A DNA stretch of 64,000 nucleotides from Pedobacter miscanthi (GTDB lineage: Bacteria; Bacteroidota; Bacteroidia; Sphingobacteriales; Sphingobacteriaceae): the NCBI RefSeq assembly GCF_003315595.1, contig NZ_QNQU01000004.1:1-64000 (forward strand), in the 5' to 3' direction. Numbering within the stretch: the stretch's first letter is position 1; the number at the start of each line of letters is the position of its first letter. Shown here one piece after another: positions 1 through 7,570 of the stretch. The notes beneath the pieces were generated by a model. It saw nothing but the letters and a program-made list of their open reading frames with translations, was not told the origin of the DNA and ran no database searches. The position numbers and the translations under genes were made by a program.

Positions 1-2
1 GA

Positions 3-39
3 GGCTGACCAAATTAGTAATCTACCTTTTTGGTCAGCC
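3..39. repeat. Perfect 11-bp inverted repeat (hairpin)
   Basis: The arms GGCTGACCAAA (3-13) and TTTGGTCAGCC (29-39) are perfectly complementary around a 15-nt spacer. No clear T-run follows on either strand, so this may be part of the adjacent repeat block rather than a standard terminator. It lies beyond the 3' end of the carbonic anhydrase gene. Confidence 0.6.
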
Positions 40-261
40 CCGAATAATTTTTCGTTTGTAAACGATAGAATCGTTCAGCTATTTATGCACTCGTTTGGAA
101 ACGAGCGCAAGCGTTTTTCTATTTTAAATCCATATAGTCTTCGTTTGTAACGAGGATTTTCGAGAGGTGCATTTATAATGCACAAATAGAGAAATATATG
201 TAGCGATAAAATCGCTTTTCTCATTCATCCCCGTTACAAACGAGGACGATGATAGCCGGCC
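40..261. repeat. REP-like palindromic repeat block
   Basis: This gene-free stretch is made of short hairpins: AACGAT-AGA-ATCGTT near 62-80, CTCGTTT-GGA-AACGAG near 90-107, and GCGAT-AAA-ATCGC near 203-215. It also holds a 15-bp inverted pair, TCGTTTGTAACGAGG (141-155) against CCCCGTTACAAACGA (229-243), with one mismatch. The CTCGTTT hairpin and its GCGCAAGC flank recur, inverted, in the tandem array at 53.1-53.8 kb. The paired inverted arrangement resembles REP/REPIN elements, but no REP-associated transposase is present in the window. Confidence 0.6.
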
Positions 262-888
262 CTAATAAAGATTATAAATCTCCTTAATGTCTTTCAAAAT
301 CTTTTCGAAATCGATTTTAAGGTCAATTAATCTACCGGTGTGGATATCGAAAACCCAGCCATGTACTGTTATTCCACGGTTGGTAATGGCTTCCTGTACT
401 GCTGCGGTTTTTAACAGGTTTACACATTGTTCCTGAACATTCAATTCTACCAGGCGGTTATAACGGGCACCTTCATCCTCAATGGCGTTTAACTCATCTT
501 TATGAATGCGGTAAACATCACGGATGTTACGCAACCATGGATTCAGTATGCCCATGTCGGCCGGTTGCATCGCCGCTTTAACACCTCCGCAGTTGTAATG
601 ACCACAAACTACAATATGGTTCACTTTTAAGTGACGAACAGCGTAATTTAAAACCGTCATTACGTTTAAATCTACGTTGTTTACCAGGTTGGCCACGTTT
701 CGATGCACAAAAGCCTGTCCGGGTTGTATGCCCATTAAATCTTCTGCCGTAACACGGCTATCCGAACATCCGATATACAAAAACTCCGGACTTTGTCCTT
801 TTGATAATTCGGTAAAATAATCAGGATCGATGGCCAGTTTTTCGGCAATCCATTTTTCATTGTTCTTAAAAACGTCTTCTACATTCAT
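262..888 (-). CDS. Beta-class carbonic anhydrase
   Basis: A zinc enzyme that interconverts CO2 and bicarbonate in the cytoplasm. The 208-residue length is normal for the beta class. The expected ligands and dyad are visible: Cys41, Asp43 and Arg45 in GCSDSRV, then His97 and Cys100 in GHYNCGG. The segment FVHRNVANLV is the family's usual signature. The ATG at 886-888 gives a full-length protein with no signal peptide. The gene stands alone, with the next gene on the same strand 60 bp upstream, so co-transcription is possible. The likely role is supplying bicarbonate for carboxylations. Confidence 0.95.
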   Translation of the reverse strand: MNVEDVFKNNEKWIAEKLAIDPDYFTELSKGQSPEFLYIGCSDSRVTAEDLMGIQPGQAFVHRNVANLVNNVDLNVMTVLNYAVRHLKVNHIVVCGHYNCGGVKAAMQPADMGILNPWLRNIRDVYRIHKDELNAIEDEGARYNRLVELNVQEQCVNLLKTAAVQEAITNRGITVHGWVFDIHTGRLIDLKIDFEKILKDIKEIYNLY

Positions 889-941
889 ATTTGGCTCTAA
901 ATAGCGTTTTTGGGTATATAAATTATAATTGGTATTGTTTG

Positions 942-1451
942 TTATGCAGGTATAAAACTAAAAAAAGATTTCCTGATTCCGGTAAGTTCTTCATCAGTTA
1001 GTGTTTCATCCGAATTAAAATAAACATGTCCTTTGTAATCCATTTCCATGTAATTTGCTGTCATATAAAAGGGTGTGGTAAAACCATCCGGCAGGTCGGC
1101 ATCTGTACCTACGGCAATTAAATGTACCGTTTTGCCTTTCAGGTTTCTGCCCACTTCTTTATTCAGGGTTACCCAATCTGTTAAGCGGTCGAAAAGGTTT
1201 TTCATCCTTCCGCTCATGGCATACCAGTAAACAGGTGTGGCAAAAATAATGTGCTTGTGGTAGAGGATTTCCTTAGCAAAAAAATCAAAGCGATCTTCTC
1301 CAGGATATTGATTTTCGTAGTTGTAGGGAAGAAAATAATGCTCCAGTAAATTCAATTGATCGTGCGGTATTTCTTCGGTTAGCTTACCGATAAACTTTTG
1401 GGTATTTCCATTTAACCTTGCGCTTCCATTTATGATCAATATATCGGGCAT
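942..1451 (-). CDS. NAD(P)H-dependent FMN oxidoreductase, flavodoxin-like
   Basis: A flavodoxin-fold reductase of the FMN_red / NADPH-dependent group. The N-terminus reads DILIINGSARLNGNTQKF, the phosphate-binding loop of this family, and a central ATPVYWYAMSG segment matches the usual second flavin loop. The ATG at 1449-1451 is chosen because it puts the start directly before the first beta strand. A longer in-frame reading from a TTG at 1478 adds nine residues without family character. The product is about 169 residues, typical for the fold. The substrate cannot be read from the sequence; quinone or azo reduction is possible. Confidence 0.8.
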   Translation of the reverse strand: MPDILIINGSARLNGNTQKFIGKLTEEIPHDQLNLLEHYFLPYNYENQYPGEDRFDFFAKEILYHKHIIFATPVYWYAMSGRMKNLFDRLTDWVTLNKEVGRNLKGKTVHLIAVGTDADLPDGFTTPFYMTANYMEMDYKGHVYFNSDETLTDEELTGIRKSFFSFIPA

Positions 1452-1586
1452 GCCTGTATTTATTTGCTTAAATAACAAGTTACGCTCTTAAATGTTTAAT
1501 CGTTTTACAGGTATTGGGGGAAAATATACGTAAGGCTCCGTGAGCTCAGACTGCACTCAGGTCTTATTTATGGATAGACAAAAAAA

Positions 1587-1660
1587 ACGTCATTGCTAGG
1601 AACGAAACAATCTTACAACTATTGCTATAACCCATAGCAGTAAGATTGCTTCTTCGGCAG
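1587..1660. repeat. Dispersed palindromic repeat (GTCATTGC...GAAGCAATC type)
   Basis: Imperfect inverted arms GAACGAAACAATCTTAC (1600-1616) and GTAAGATTGCTTCTTC (1640-1655) can fold into a long hairpin. It lies in the gap between two reverse-strand genes and resembles the palindromic intergenic repeats scattered through many Bacteroidetes genomes. It may also act as a transcription-end structure for the hypothetical gene that follows it. Confidence 0.55.
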
Positions 1661-1709
1661 AAAAGCCTCATCGAAATGAGGACTTCTCACGAGAATATTC
1701 CAGTATTTT

Positions 1710-2318
1710 TTAGCTGGCAACAGCTACTGCATTTTTGTTGATGTGGTTAGGCAGTTCTTCTAAGGTGTATAGGTTAACCAATGTTTCCCTCAATACGTTT
1801 TTGGCATTATACCAGGTGTTTTCCTGAGTGAAATGACAAACACCATTGCTCAGTTCGGTAACAATTGCACCGATAAGTGTAGCGAAATGGTTTTCGAAAA
1901 CGTCGCCCGAATGGTACTTTATAGAAAAAACTTTATTATAGTTTTGCAATTGTGCTTCAACTTCAGCGCTTAGTTTAACAGGTTTTGCAACCTTTCTTTT
2001 TTTCTTTTTAAATAAACCAAATATCTTCTGAACGAAGCTTTGTTTGATGATTTTATCTTTAAAAAGTTTTTTCTTGTATTCTTTAAGGTCGAATGATTTA
2101 AGCGAGACACTAAAATTAAGTTTTAGGTTATTCTCGTTAAATATTTCCAGGCTGGGTTTTTCCCATTTAAAAACAATCGGCAGGTTGCCATTAGGGTTTC
2201 TGAATGAAAATGATGAGTTTAAGTCCAGAACATTTTCGTGTTCGTTCAACCTTTTTAAAATGGTTGGAATAAGATCGTCTGTTAAGGAATTGGTGTAGAT
2301 GTTAATGTAAGCACTCAT
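1710..2318 (-). CDS. Hypothetical protein with a basic linker
   Basis: I do not recognise this family. The ATG at 2316-2318 (MSAYINIYTN) is preferred over a TTG at 2342, giving 202 residues. There is no signal peptide or membrane segment. The middle of the protein contains a strongly basic run, FGLFKKKKRKVAKPVK, which may be a linker or a nucleic-acid contact. The C-terminal half (KYHSGDVFENHFATLIGA) looks globular. It has no close same-strand neighbour, so context gives no function. Coding is supported by the uninterrupted frame and ordinary composition. Confidence 0.6.
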   Translation of the reverse strand: MSAYINIYTNSLTDDLIPTILKRLNEHENVLDLNSSFSFRNPNGNLPIVFKWEKPSLEIFNENNLKLNFSVSLKSFDLKEYKKKLFKDKIIKQSFVQKIFGLFKKKKRKVAKPVKLSAEVEAQLQNYNKVFSIKYHSGDVFENHFATLIGAIVTELSNGVCHFTQENTWYNAKNVLRETLVNLYTLEELPNHINKNAVAVAS

Positions 2319-2633
2319 GTTAAGGTTAAGATTAGAAATCAATGTAAATGGCTTATCGGCTATCGCCTTCGCCTTATTTAAATGATAATTAAGGATATCA
2401 TTGTATAGCGGAGCTTTCAGTTTATGTTTGAATGTGCTCTCTATACCGATTAACTTGGAAATCTTAATTTGAATTGGCGGTTGTAGTTTTTCATTTGTAT
2501 AATTATGGTTATTTGTGTGTCTGATTTTTAAAAGGCTGCAGATTAAATTTATTACCTAAACGTGTTAAAATGCCGAAACGTTACAGCCCTTTTTAGAAAA
2601 TGTTGTAAGCAAAAATTATACCATAATACTATT
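2319..2633. other. Intergenic, nothing recognised
   Basis: This is about 315 bp of AT-rich DNA upstream of the hypothetical gene and downstream of the Crp-like gene, both reverse strand. I see no convincing ORF, hairpin terminator or repeat. Confidence 0.5.
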
Positions 2634-3278
2634 TTATGGTTTTAACCGTTCAAGCAGTTTTTTCATGTTACCCAGCTGTAAAATATTTTTAAATTCGGGG
2701 GTATCAAAACCGCCCTTATCAATCAGCTGTTTTAAGCTTCTGTTAAAGCTTCTTACCGATATGCCCAGGTAGGCAGCCATGTCTTCTTTCGAGATAGAAA
2801 TATGCTCATCGGCCTGGAGTTTTAGCAATTTTAAAAGTGCATATTCCAAAGTATATAGCTGCTGAAACGAGGCTCGTGTACTGGTTTGTATAATTCGGGT
2901 AGACAGTTCCTGGAGTAAGATTGTAGTAAATTCGCTACTCTTGCTGATCAGCGAATGAAAAAGATGATCCGGGATTACGTAGGCGGTAACTTCGCTTATC
3001 GCTTCTACACTACACAGGCAATCCATCTTTTTTATGGCCTCGAGCTCGCCCGCTACTTCGCCTTTGCCCAAAAATTCGATAATAAAATCCTTGCCGTTTT
3101 CTTCGGAGATAAAACACTTACTAATCCCGTCTTTTATGATGTAGATATTGCTGATTTTTTCGCCTTGCTCAATAAACCGGTATCCTGATTTAAAACTTTT
3201 CAGTATAATGTTGGCTTCCCTGTTTTCTGCAGAAAACCGTTCGATAAAGGATAAAAAGGTGAGATTGGTGCGTAGCAT
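2634..3278 (-). CDS. Crp/Fnr-family transcriptional regulator
   Basis: A cyclic-nucleotide-binding-type beta-barrel occupies roughly residues 25-125 (motifs FIEQGEKISNIYIIKDG and IIEFLGKGEVAGELEAI). A dimer helix follows, then a C-terminal helix-turn-helix (EDMAAYLGISVRSFNRSLKQL). The 214-residue length is normal. No FNR-type cysteine cluster is seen, so oxygen sensing by an iron-sulfur cluster is unlikely. It is transcribed divergently from the HAD-acetyltransferase pair, with about 80 bp between starts, so it could regulate that pair. The effector is unknown. Confidence 0.85.
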   Translation of the reverse strand: MLRTNLTFLSFIERFSAENREANIILKSFKSGYRFIEQGEKISNIYIIKDGISKCFISEENGKDFIIEFLGKGEVAGELEAIKKMDCLCSVEAISEVTAYVIPDHLFHSLISKSSEFTTILLQELSTRIIQTSTRASFQQLYTLEYALLKLLKLQADEHISISKEDMAAYLGISVRSFNRSLKQLIDKGGFDTPEFKNILQLGNMKKLLERLKP

Positions 3279-3304
3279 AATTTTATCAGTCGAGACAAAT
3301 GTCC

Positions 3305-3335
3305 TTTTTTAGCCCTGCGGCTTGTGTTACTTTTG
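3305..3335 (+). promoter_or_regulatory. Bacteroidetes-type promoter for HAD/CAT pair
   Basis: TACTTTTG (3328-3335) matches the -7 element TAnnTTTG, and TTTT (3305-3308) lies exactly 19 bp upstream where TTTG is expected. The -7 element sits downstream of the in-frame codon at 3322, which supports the ATG at 3358 as the true start of the HAD gene. Confidence 0.5.
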
Positions 3336-3357
3336 TGGCACTAAAGTAAGCATAACC

Positions 3358-4053
3358 ATGAAAAATAAGATTACCGTAATTGCTTTTGATGCTGACGATA
3401 CCCTTTGGATAAACGAACCTTACTTCCGCGAAACAGAGGAGCAGTTTGCAAATCTCTTAGAAGATTTTATGCCCCGCCACAGCATCATGGCCGAACTATA
3501 TAAAACAGAAATGGCCAATTTGCCGCTATATGGTTATGGTATAAAAGGTTTTATGCTCAGTATGATCGAAACTTCACTAAAAATCACATTGGGGAAAATT
3601 GACCCCATAATTGTAGAAAAAGTACTCGACTTGGGGAAAGAAATGCTCAATAAGCCGGTTGAATTGCTCGAAGGCGTAGAGGAAGTACTGAAAGCCCTGC
3701 ACGGAAAATACCGTTTAGTAGTGGCTACCAAAGGCGATCTACTGGATCAGCAGCGTAAACTTACCAAGTCAGGACTTGATCAGTATTTCCATCACATCGA
3801 AATCATGAGCGATAAACAGGAAAAGGATTACCAGAAACTGATCAGGCACCTGGATTGCAAACCGGAAGAATTTTTAATGCTGGGCAATTCCTTAAAGTCG
3901 GATGTGCTGCCTGTGCTCAACATTGGTGGACATGCGGTCCATATCCCTTTTCATACCACCTGGGTGCACGAAAGCATCGATCATACCATCGAACATGCCA
4001 ACTTTTATGAAATGGAAAGTCTGGCGGAAGTTTTACCAAAATTAATAGAATGA
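3358..4053 (+). CDS. HAD-superfamily hydrolase (phosphatase-like)
   Basis: The nucleophile motif is FDADDTLW with Asp11 and Asp13. Motif II is the Thr in VVATKGD, and the late acidic motif is GNSLKSDV. A helical cap lies between about residues 20 and 100, as in phosphoglycolate-phosphatase-like HADs. The 231-residue product is cytoplasmic and probably dephosphorylates a small metabolite; the substrate is unknown. The start at 3358 is supported by the promoter just upstream. The stop codon overlaps the start of the acetyltransferase gene (ATGA), which implies translational coupling. Confidence 0.88.
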   Translation: MKNKITVIAFDADDTLWINEPYFRETEEQFANLLEDFMPRHSIMAELYKTEMANLPLYGYGIKGFMLSMIETSLKITLGKIDPIIVEKVLDLGKEMLNKPVELLEGVEEVLKALHGKYRLVVATKGDLLDQQRKLTKSGLDQYFHHIEIMSDKQEKDYQKLIRHLDCKPEEFLMLGNSLKSDVLPVLNIGGHAVHIPFHTTWVHESIDHTIEHANFYEMESLAEVLPKLIE

Positions 4054-4694
4054 AAGAAAAAATAGATATAAACACCTGGATCAGAAAAGATCATTTTAAA
4101 TTTTTTAGCGCTTTCGAAGAACCTTTCTTCGGCGTAACGGTAGATGTAGACTGCACGGCTACCTACCAGGAAGCAAAAGAGAATAACGTTTCGTTCTTCC
4201 TGCTTTACCTCCACAAATCACTTGCTGCAGCCAACCAGATAGACGCTTTTAGTTACCGCATTATTGATGGCGAAGTTTGGAAATACGATGTTGTACATGC
4301 AGCGGCCACTATTAACCGCCCTAACGGTACCTTCGGCTTTGGTTATATGGATTATCATGAAGATTTTGAAGAATTTAAAATCGAAGCCAATAAGGAAATA
4401 GAAAAGGTACAGGCCACTACAGGTTTAATCCCTTCAGCATCGGGCGAAAATGTGATCCATTATTCGGCGCTGCCCTGGTTAAATTTTACTTCTATGTCAC
4501 ACGCCCGGAAGTTCTCTTTTGCCGATAGCTGTCCGAAAATATCTTTTGGTAAAGTACGCGATGAGAATGGTAAAAAAATAATGCCGGTGTCCATCCACGT
4601 AAACCATGCCCTGATGGACGGCTACCATGTTGCACAGTTTGTTGATGCTTATCAGGAATTATTGAACAGAAAAGAAGTTAACCATTACGTTTAA
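4050..4694 (+). CDS. Chloramphenicol acetyltransferase-like acyltransferase
   Basis: The protein has the CAT fold: N-terminal DHFKFFSAFEEPFFGVTVDVDCT and C-terminal VNHALMDGYHVAQFVDAYQ. The catalytic histidine is His186 in the HxxxDG signature; the preceding residue is Asn rather than the common His. At 214 residues it has the usual subunit length of trimeric CATs. It overlaps the HAD gene by four bases and so is probably made together with it. Chromosomal CAT-like proteins of this kind in Bacteroidetes need not confer resistance, and the coupling to a phosphatase suggests a metabolic acetylation role. Confidence 0.82.
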   Translation: MKEKIDINTWIRKDHFKFFSAFEEPFFGVTVDVDCTATYQEAKENNVSFFLLYLHKSLAAANQIDAFSYRIIDGEVWKYDVVHAAATINRPNGTFGFGYMDYHEDFEEFKIEANKEIEKVQATTGLIPSASGENVIHYSALPWLNFTSMSHARKFSFADSCPKISFGKVRDENGKKIMPVSIHVNHALMDGYHVAQFVDAYQELLNRKEVNHYV

Positions 4695-4763
4695 CTAAAG
4701 CTTAAGGAATAAAACCTAAAAAATATTTAATACCCGGTTAATATTAGGAATTTACTTTCGGCG

Positions 4764-4970
4764 ATGTTTATAGCTGCCGTTATTATTCCTTTTTATATTT
4801 TGGCCATAATAGCCATGTGTTACATGGATACTGTGTTTAAGGCCATTATGTTTTTTGTAATGCTGCTCATCACTACATTTGTGCTCTTTTTGTTTATTAA
4901 TTATCCTCTGCAATCGGCCATTGCAGTGATCTGTTTTATGGCAATGTTTGCTTTTAAACTGAAAGATTGA
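4764..4970 (+). CDS. Small hydrophobic membrane protein
   Basis: This 68-residue protein is almost entirely hydrophobic, with two or three predicted membrane helices (IIPFYILAIIAMCYM; AIMFFVMLLITTFVLFLF; SAIAVICFMAMFAF). The family is not recognised. A near-consensus -7 element, TACTTTCG (4753-4760), ends only three bases before the ATG, so the real start or the promoter call may be wrong. It lies between the acetyltransferase and tRNA-Ala. Confidence 0.5.
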   Translation: MFIAAVIIPFYILAIIAMCYMDTVFKAIMFFVMLLITTFVLFLFINYPLQSAIAVICFMAMFAFKLKD

Positions 4971-4989
4971 TTAAAAAGATAAATTATCA

Positions 4990-5020
4990 TTTGCAATCGA
5001 GAAAGTATTTGCTATTTTTG
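4990..5020 (+). promoter_or_regulatory. Consensus promoter of tRNA-Ala
   Basis: TTTG (4990-4993), 19 bp, then TATTTTTG (5013-5020) matches the Bacteroidetes housekeeping consensus TTTG-N19-TAnnTTTG exactly. The tRNA begins about 75 bp downstream. Confidence 0.75.
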
Positions 5021-5094
5021 CAGCACAGGCAGGAAGCTTGTTTTCAATAATCGGTTTGATTATTCTTAATTGATTTATTGAACATTCAAAAATT

Positions 5095-5171
5095 GGGGGA
5101 TTAGCTCATTTGGCTAGAGCGCTTCGCTGGCAGTGAAGAGGTGATCGGTTCGAATCCGATATTCTCCACCA
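5095..5171 (+). tRNA. tRNA-Ala (anticodon GGC)
   Basis: A full cloverleaf can be drawn: acceptor GGGGGAT/ATTCTCC with two G-U pairs, D-stem GCTC/GAGC, anticodon stem CTTCG/TGAAG with loop CTGGCAG (anticodon GGC), variable AGGTG, and T-arm ATCGG-TTCGAAT-CCGAT. The discriminator A and CCA end are encoded. It reads GCC and GCU codons. A strong terminator follows three bases downstream, so it is probably a single-gene transcript. Confidence 0.95.
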
Positions 5172-5173
5172 TT

Positions 5174-5210
5174 AAAAGCCGATTTATTAATTTAGATCGG
5201 CTTTTTTGTT
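5174..5210 (+). terminator. Rho-independent terminator after tRNA-Ala
   Basis: The stem AAAAGCCGAT (5174-5183) / ATCGGCTTTT (5196-5205) ends in a T-run that continues past the stem. Confidence 0.85.
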
Positions 5211-5373
5211 TCTAAAGATCCAAGCCTTTCAAAATGAGCTAGGGAAAAGTCTCATTAATACTATCTTTAATATCTTACGGTAAATTTATTCAATCCATAT
5301 CAACCGATTGCTTCTGTAAAATCCTGGCTAGTTAAAAAATTAACCCGGAAAAGCTTGTCGCAGATGTGCTGTG

Positions 5374-6000
5374 TTATTCAAAATTGCCCAAAAACCTTTC
5401 AAATAATTTGGGGCAGATCTTCTGTAGGCTTTCAGGATCTTCCTCAGTCCAAGTAAAATCAAATTGTGGATAATTTCCCTCTTTGGTTTCGAAGTTTTCA
5501 TTATCAATATGATTGTATAAATTCTCGCCTGTTTTATTCTTAAAAGCTTCAAGAGCGACGTACCAGAAAGTTTCGAATTCAAATTCATCGGTTTCATCAT
5601 CAGCCTCGGTAATCAGGCTATCCGGATTTTCCTTAGCGGCGTAATATACATCCCTTCCCCTTGAAATTACCCAGTTCCTAAAATACTCAAACATATCATC
5701 TGAGCAGCCTCCGTTCATAATATATGCCGCACACCACATTTCGGAATTGTAGGTGTCATATAATAATTTGTCGGTTCTTAAGCGGAAGCCGATCATCTGT
5801 TGCTGGTTGAGCTTCTCGATTTCTCTGATCAAAACCTGTTCCTGGTCGTACTGGTTATCGGCTTGTTGCAGCGAGAATTCAATAATTTTCCAGTAAAGGT
5901 CTTCATCCAGCATTTCTGCTGTCGGGCTAATCGCTTCTTGAGTTGTTTCAAGCTGTGGTATGTTTTCTTTCTTTCCAAAAATTTTGTCAAATAATCCCAT
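5374..6000 (-). CDS. DUF4240 domain protein
   Basis: The central region (about residues 35-130) carries the DUF4240 pattern: LYWKIIEFSLQQA, then MWCAAYIMNGGCSDD, then FEYFRNWVISRGRDVYYAA. The 208-residue length fits. The N-terminus MGLFDKIFGKKE is a short amphipathic lead seen on many cytoplasmic Bacteroidetes proteins of this sort. The family has no established function; members are often near toxin-immunity or uncharacterised loci. No obvious partner is adjacent. Confidence 0.75.
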   Translation of the reverse strand: MGLFDKIFGKKENIPQLETTQEAISPTAEMLDEDLYWKIIEFSLQQADNQYDQEQVLIREIEKLNQQQMIGFRLRTDKLLYDTYNSEMWCAAYIMNGGCSDDMFEYFRNWVISRGRDVYYAAKENPDSLITEADDETDEFEFETFWYVALEAFKNKTGENLYNHIDNENFETKEGNYPQFDFTWTEEDPESLQKICPKLFERFLGNFE

Positions 6001-6171
6001 GTGGTTTGAGCGTTGTGTGGTTAATTTTTTATTGTCTAATCCGGTTATATCGTATTATCAAAATTGCATGCCTAATATCGTATTCCTTTTTGTAAAAATA
6101 GAATGCTATCAGGCGATTAAATATAAATTCTCTTTAAGTTCGTAGATGAGCTTCGAAAAGAAAGGTTAATT

Positions 6172-6202
6172 TTTGCAACAATTTTCAACTTGGATATATT
6201 TG
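6172..6202 (+). promoter_or_regulatory. Perfect Bacteroidetes promoter
   Basis: TTTG (6172-6175), exactly 19 bp, then TATATTTG (6195-6202) fits TTTG-N19-TAnnTTTG at every defined position. It drives the short ORF that begins 12 bp downstream and possibly the exported protein after it. Confidence 0.75.
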
Positions 6203-6214
6203 TTAACCCAGAAA

Positions 6215-6337
6215 ATGAGTGTAGTAAAAGGGAAAACATATAAAATAAACGTAAAACTTAATAGCGAGCCAGGTGATTCAGGAAGTCTGCATAATGCGTG
6301 GATTGGGCCTGAAATGAAGTTCAGTAGATCAGAATAA
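6215..6337 (+). CDS. Candidate 40-residue small protein
   Basis: An ATG-to-TAA frame of 40 residues (begins MSVVKGKTYKINVKLNSEPG, ends KFSRSE) lies just behind a consensus promoter. It is polar and basic at the start, with no membrane segment. The leader would be only a few bases long, so translation would be leaderless or nearly so. It may instead be part of the 5' leader of the downstream exported protein (start 6378). The family is not recognised. Confidence 0.4.
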   Translation: MSVVKGKTYKINVKLNSEPGDSGSLHNAWIGPEMKFSRSE

Positions 6338-6377
6338 TGAAAATTTCTTATCTTAGTTTTCTCACGCCCTCTCCGTT

Positions 6378-7220
6378 ATGATCAGGATAACATTCCTTAC
6401 TCTATTCATTTTCATTGCAATAAAATCTTACAGTCAAAAACAGCCTGTTTTGCCAGTGTTAAAATCAGCAAATGATACACTCGATATCCGGTTTGATAAC
6501 TATCTGAGCGAAAAGTCTTGGATTTTATCTTCGAAGAAAAAAATCGATATTTTGCCCATTGAAATTGACGACCAGCCAACGAAAGTAACATTCATTTCTG
6601 CAGTTGATTCGATCTCATTTACCGTAAAACTTGGCGATAGGTATGATTTTATTATTTCAAGAGGTAAAAAAAATTACCATACCAGAGTTGAGGGCAGGCA
6701 GGCATTGATGACCAAAAAAGACGATTCTTTGGCCACGGTAAATTTACAGTGCCTGAAAACTAACCTGCTCTCAACAGAACAAAGGAATAAACAATATCCC
6801 TTCAACAAGGCAAAAAGAATCGAGCTGATTTCATTTACCGATACTGCCTCAGATTTCACAATTGCGCTCCCGGTTAAACATTACCGGCTGGAGCGTTCGA
6901 AGATCCGAGATCAAAAGGTACTGGACACTGCACAGGTTAATGCACTCACCGATATCTGGTTTAATATCGGCAGAACGCCCATTAATAATCTAAAATACAT
7001 TTCTATAAGTAGATCCGGTTGTTACGAACCAAGAAACGGGATTGTTTTTATTGATGAAAAAAACAGGGTTTTTGAATATGTAGAAATCTGCTTTGCCTGC
7101 AAGGGAAATCGTTATAGTTCAAAACGAATCAAACCTTGGGACGATTGCGAACAAAAGTATATGATATTACGTGATTACTTTGCAAAACAGGGTGTTAAGT
7201 TTGGGGTAGAAGAACATTAA
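6378..7220 (+). CDS. Exported hypothetical protein
   Basis: A 280-residue protein with a classical signal peptide (MIRITFLTLFIFIAIKSYSQ, cleavage probably near residue 20). The mature part begins with a beta-rich module (residues about 30-100). A later part contains CYEPRNGIVFIDEKN and a cysteine pair, CFACKGN, that could bind metal or form a disulfide. The family is not recognised. It is probably periplasmic or surface exposed. The stop codon lies inside a TTGGGG/CCCCAA hairpin (7200-7226). Confidence 0.65.
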   Translation: MIRITFLTLFIFIAIKSYSQKQPVLPVLKSANDTLDIRFDNYLSEKSWILSSKKKIDILPIEIDDQPTKVTFISAVDSISFTVKLGDRYDFIISRGKKNYHTRVEGRQALMTKKDDSLATVNLQCLKTNLLSTEQRNKQYPFNKAKRIELISFTDTASDFTIALPVKHYRLERSKIRDQKVLDTAQVNALTDIWFNIGRTPINNLKYISISRSGCYEPRNGIVFIDEKNRVFEYVEICFACKGNRYSSKRIKPWDDCEQKYMILRDYFAKQGVKFGVEEH

Positions 7221-7256
7221 CCCCAAGTAAATCAATGTTTTTAGCACTTTTATGAA

Positions 7257-7272
7257 ATAATGTAAACATTAT
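7257..7272. promoter_or_regulatory. Perfect dyad, operator-like
   Basis: ATAATGT-AA-ACATTAT is a perfect 7+7 inverted repeat with a TGTAAACA core. It lies between the exported protein and the kaiC operon, about 300 bp upstream of kaiC. The shape suits a dimeric regulator; the binding protein is unknown. Confidence 0.4.
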
Positions 7273-7382
7273 GTATACCAATAAAGAGTGATTAGGTTTC
7301 ATAAAATTCCGGTTAGTTCAAGGAAAGAAGGTTCCCTTACATTGGGAGCAAATGCATGAATGAGAAGTAGTGCACCGGAAAG

Positions 7383-7410
7383 GGCTATGCAGAAATGTAT
7401 AGCCTTTTTT
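7383..7410 (+). terminator. Rho-independent terminator, possible small-RNA end
   Basis: The stem GGCTAT (7383-7388) / ATAGCC (7399-7404) is followed by six T residues. It is about 160 bp beyond the preceding stop codon and 160 bp before kaiC, so it may end a short non-coding transcript from about 7280 rather than the mRNA. The rest of the 350-bp gap shows nothing else. Confidence 0.6.
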
Positions 7411-7570
7411 ATATCGGTACACTTTCTGAATTGCTAAGGCCTGATTTTCACTTTTCGCTATACCTGGTCAAAAATAACTTAAAAACCTTTTAAAGCATTC
7501 CGTGTTTGTTTAAAGTGCCGCTTGGAAACCAACAGAATTTTGATAGCTTTATTTTTTTAATATATTGTAA

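Noticed and set aside
1490..1515. TTTAATCGTTTTAC near 1494, similar to the LacI-type palindrome
   Set aside because: The left arm does not match, no palindrome forms, and it lies far from the sugar locus.
7538..7568. TTTG-N19-TATATTGT as a kaiC promoter
   Set aside because: The -7 element differs at two key bases and would place the start of transcription inside or after the ATG.
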